The notes beneath the pieces are model-generated. The model ran no database searches and was not told the DNA's origin. It was given only the letters and a program-made list of their open reading frames with translations. A stretch of DNA of 64,000 bases from Heliocidaris tuberculata (Eukaryota; Echinodermata; Echinoidea; Camarodonta; Echinometridae): positions 16,316,920 through 16,380,919 of the forward strand of contig CM046844.1 in the NCBI GenBank assembly GCA_025618425.1, given 5' to 3'. This document shows positions 60,640 through 64,000 of this stretch, piece by piece; position 1 is the stretch's first letter; every line of letters starts with the position of its first letter. A program made the translations under genes and the position numbers.

Positions 60640-60650
60640 CATTATTAAAT
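60455..60650. repeat. (TTA)n microsatellite at a LINE 3' tail
   Basis: Nearly 200 bases of TTA units with TTG and TCA variants, starting right after the CR1/L2-type tail motif. It is probably seeded by the LINE tail and expanded by slippage. Confidence 0.85.
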
Positions 60651-61359
60651 TCCGCTGGAGTAATTTCCAACCCTGCCAAAAATGAATTCAATTTGAGAGG
60701 GGCAGTTAGCTTGTTATTACAATTTTTTTTTCTTTCTTTTTTTTTTTACGGGGGGGGGGGGGGGATATCTAGGTTGTTGAAATTACCCAAGTTAAAATTG
60801 AGTATCATGTTAATCAGAATGATGGTAGGTTGTTGAAGTGCAGCCTTTAAAAACGCTACTCAAGGACAAGGTTGAAAACGTTTATAAATATATTTATATG
60901 AAATAATTATCAATCATTGAAAAAAATACCGTAAATTTAGCACTGCATTAACCAGTTAGAATAAACCTGGTACACTGTTAATGGGCTCTGTACCCGTATA
61001 AACCTGTTGCATAAGCACTTATTCGTTTCCAAATTTTCAGTATTATATTTTTAACTATTATCTGTTTAATTTCCTACCCGTTCTCCATTCTTCTTTGTCA
61101 AGATATTGAAATGACATACCGGTACAAGAAAAACGCTTTTCTAGAATGCATCGCGCGTGAGCGCAGTGTGGTGGTGGATCCAGTTTCCGAACACTTTTCA
61201 GAAAATCAACGATAGCAAATAAAATACCAAACGAATATCTGTCAAACTTACATAATGAATGCTTAAAGTCCTACAGAAAAAGAAGTTGATGGAATTTTAA
61301 AAAGACAACGTAGATTTAATACGATATTCCCTTCCGAGTGAACCCCTTCCCAACGACGC

Positions 61360-61535
61360 GGCGTTTTGGTCCCTTGAAAAAGGTACTGTATTTCCGAACG
61401 TGGGAAAAAGACAACCTTTGTTTCAATAGTGTGGTTTTCATACGCGTAGTCCCACGCGTATGAAACCCCATTTAAGACGCTTAACTGTACACGTTCGGTA
61501 TTACAATCTGTTCGGAAATACAATCCAATCTACAT
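61360..61535. repeat. Nested inverted repeats around ATACGCGT
   Basis: TTTCATACGCGTAG and CACGCGTATGAAA form an inner hairpin (61436-61466). Outside it GTATTTCCGAACGTG and CACGTTCGG plus TTCGGAAATAC form a second, interrupted pair. It lies just upstream of the candidate promoter. Confidence 0.6.
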
Positions 61536-61559
61536 TCGATCACTTTCCGATATTACCGT

Positions 61560-61730
61560 TGTCAATGTAGGTCAGCATGACGTTAAATGGCAACGAACTT
61601 TACGTGAACATGACTGTGTTTACTTTTGTTACGTCACAATGCCGTCTAGACAGGTGCGCGCACTGACCTATAAATAGCACACGACTACACGCGCAATAAT
61701 AATACAAATAGACAGGTCGCGGTGTCTCTG
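61560..61730 (+). promoter_or_regulatory. Candidate TATA promoter of an unidentified gene
   Basis: A stretch richer in CpG than its surroundings contains GTTACGTCAC (CRE-like, 61628-61637), TGACGTTAAA (61579-61588) and CTATAAATAG (61668-61677), a strong TATA box. Transcription would begin near 61700. No downstream exon with recognisable protein could be tied to it, so the gene, if any, may have a non-coding first exon and continue off the window. Confidence 0.35.
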
Positions 61731-62281
61731 ATCTCGACCTACTTCTATGCCCACTGTACTGAGGAGCGCGAGCTAGAGCGGACTAGGTCTAGGTCTTTGC
61801 AGGAATTTATCCATCTTTCAACTTCACGATTCAACCTCTGTTTGGGGTTCTATTTAATCAGTTGGTACTCGTCTAATGGTCCTAATTGCTTAACGAGAAA
61901 TGACTTGATCTGTAACAAACACGGGTAACAAATTATGAGTCCTTTTACCCCTTTCTACAGGAACTTTATTTCACTAGTATATACAGTTTACGAACTTTGT
62001 CATGGATTTCTTATCTTATTCAGATAATATGATATGTCATAAAATATCAGCTGATAGAGTATGAATGAAAAGTAAAGAATTTAAATCCTCATACACTGCT
62101 CTTCTCAACAATACAGACTAATATAGGCAATTTTTTTTTAATGGATAATTCCGCAATCTCTCTCTCTCTCTTCTCTCACGCTCTCTCTCTCTCTCTCTTC
62201 CCCCTCCCTCTTGTCTTTCTCATTCTCTCTCTCTCTCTTCTCCCTCTTGTCTTTCTCATTCTCTCTCTCTCTTCTCTCTCT

Positions 62282-62321
<40 letters not shown>

Positions 62322-64000
62322 CCTCTCTCCCCCCTCTATTGCTTTGCTTACTTTGACAGGAAAATAAACAGGACTTTGCCCACCTCAAAATAGCAAATGG
62401 TTGCCTGTGCTATTATTTGTTGAACGGGTGCGGATTTATAAAAAACTATTTTTACTTTACAAAAGAAACTGATGACTTAAGCTAATAACTTGTTTTGCTG
62501 AATTTAAAAAAAAATCAACGTTTAGCATCTATGTCTGCTTTCATTTTTGAGGCCGCCTGCCGCAAATTTATAAATGATCAAGATTAGCTGTATCTGTGCA
62601 CAGCTAGTGACATAATTTTTGCCTCACTTTTCTGTTTCATCTAGAATAGACAAATGTCCTTTACTGAGTCAAAGTGGTGTCTATTTTGACCCCCACCCTC
62701 CCCCCCCCTCAAAAAAAAGAATGAAAATTGGCAACTTTCTTGAAAGACAGCCCGGCCAGCCACCTAGGAAAGTGTATCTGGCGTGTATTTCTATTTTGAA
62801 ACAAAGCCCCCTTTCTTTAAACAAAAATAAAAACAAACAAAACAAAAAAAGGCCGCTTAACATTCATTTATTTTTGTACTTTTTGTTGCGTAAAAGCTAA
62901 GATTATCGACTACGGTCCCACTAATTTTTCGGCAAACTACATCTTCCTGAAAATGATGGAGATTGTGGTAAACTTGGGTTTGGGAAAAAGATTTTTCCAT
63001 ATTTCTCATGATTTAGAACAACGGCTAAATATAGAAAACGATAACGATACGATTTCGAGGTCAGGGGTGCGTTTCATCAAGCGTTTTGTCAGTGATTTTT
63101 ACCGACAGATTTGCTCTCAGCCAATCAGATGCAAGGATTTCAGTAGCTTATAACAGTTGTCGGTAAAAATCACTGACAAAACACTTGATGAAACGCTCCC
63201 CAGGTCTTGTGTATTATCATGAGGATGACACCCAGTGAATAAGAGCCCGGAAGCTCATATACGGTATAAATGATGTCATACAAAATGATACACCTCGACA
63301 CACCTAGTCTCAGTTTCTAGGCTGTGTTCTATCAAAGGAGGGGAACACTTGGGGCGGCTAACAACAGTAGGCTGTTAGGTCCATGCATGGGCCGTGGAAC
63401 CGGGGGCTGAGGGTGCTGCAGCCCCTTACTTTTTTGAGTAGACACGTTAAAAAAAATGTCAGAAAAAAGGCTCGAAAATTGTCATTAATGAGTGAAATCA
63501 GATCATCCCCCCCCCCCACTTTCAAAACCGCTCTGCGGACCCCTGGATGGGCATATGAGGGGGCTGCACCCCCCTAGAATTTTGAAAATACAAATATGTT
63601 CGGGTAGCCGTCTCCTCATATTTGGGCAGCTAGGTTTTTGTGACACGTTTATTTTTGCCCCCCCCCCCTCCCTCAGCACCGGCCAGAGAGGATCCGCCAC
63701 AGAGTAAGTAGTACTTGGCGCAAGTAATTCTGTATTTGGGTCTGTATTTGCAGACTACATAGTTCAAGGCAACTCCATACCGTAGTCTTGATATAATTGT
63801 TAAAATACTCTTGTAATGAATACATCAGTAGATGTAGAATTTTTCTCAAAACGAATGAAATTATGTGCATCAAACAGTTGAGATCGACGGTCATTTTAAA
63901 GAAAATAAATACCTTTTATAATTCTATTATACTGTACTTTGACAACATAATGTCTCGTCTAGAGTAGATGTAAAGTTTGAACCTGTAAACTATTATTTCT
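61731..64000. other. Gene-free right end
   Basis: CT repeats at 62155-62335, a C-run near 62701-62708, a GTTTCATCAA foldback MITE at 63063-63201, and a C-run-bearing repeat at about 63380-63705 (GGCTGAGGGTGCTGCAGCCC and the reverse-type CTCAGCACCGG) are visible. No exon is recognised. Confidence 0.4.
63063..63201. mobile_element. Foldback MITE, GTTTCATAAA family, right-end copy
   Basis: GGTGCGTTTCATCAAGCG with TTTTGTCAGTGATTTTTACC is mirrored by GGTAAAAATCACTGACAAAA with CACTTGATGAAACGC. The core CAGCCAATCAGATGCAAGGA followed by TTTCAGTAGCTTATAACAG is shared with copies 1 and 2. Confidence 0.75.

Noticed and set aside
60338..60836. Open frames with long L/I runs
   Set aside because: Translations of a (TTA)n microsatellite.
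61722..61928. Possible 68-residue protein downstream of the candidate promoter
   Set aside because: No start context, domain or splice evidence; the sequence is not recognisable, so it is not called as a gene.

Overview
Organism and overall character. The window is eukaryotic, AT-rich and intron-rich. It carries phase-consistent spliced genes whose proteins match animal families (CCDC150, SLC33A1, ZMYND12) and a dense layer of nested transposons. The genes and the repeat types (Penelope-like element, CR1/L2- and Jockey-like LINEs, tRNA-derived SINE, many hAT and TTAA-flanked miniature elements) suggest an invertebrate deuterostome, most likely an echinoderm such as a sea urchin. The phylum is inferred, not proven.

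Layout. (1) 868-7718, minus: the first seven recognisable coding exons of CCDC150, a coiled-coil protein, running off the left edge. A hAT element with perfect 8-bp duplications lies 125 bp upstream of its start codon. (2) 8793-11030: a 5'-truncated Penelope-like element with 181-bp inverted terminal arms and a frameshifted GIY-YIG endonuclease, split by a 1.2-kb hAT-type element. (3) 14.36-17.72 kb, minus: a decayed LINE with endonuclease and reverse transcriptase motifs, split by a hAT miniature element. (4) 19139-22513, minus: a four-exon gene for a small single-pass membrane protein with a signal peptide, a very short ectodomain and a tail with tyrosine motifs, laid out like an immune signalling adaptor. 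(5) 23-29 kb: repeats, including a second copy of the CCDC150-upstream hAT family and a LINE fragment. (6) 29673-34979, plus: a complete six-exon SLC33A1 (acetyl-CoA transporter) with a ~240-bp-arm foldback in one intron. (7) 41252-51744, minus: a complete seven-exon ZMYND12 (MYND zinc finger plus TPR-type flagellar protein), convergent with SLC33A1. (8) 52-64 kb: no convincing gene; LINE, hAT and TTAA-flanked elements, simple repeats, and a CpG-rich TATA-containing stretch near 61.6 kb that could be a promoter.

How the parts relate. The genes share no operon or pathway. CCDC150 and ZMYND12 are coiled-coil/TPR proteins, the latter tied to cilia and flagella; SLC33A1 imports acetyl-CoA into the ER/Golgi; the small membrane protein looks like a phosphotyrosine signalling adaptor. 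All splice junctions given were read by eye from GT/AG sites and reading phase; every accepted exon chain is phase-consistent. Transposon boundaries marked as exact rest on perfect target-site duplications visible in the sequence.
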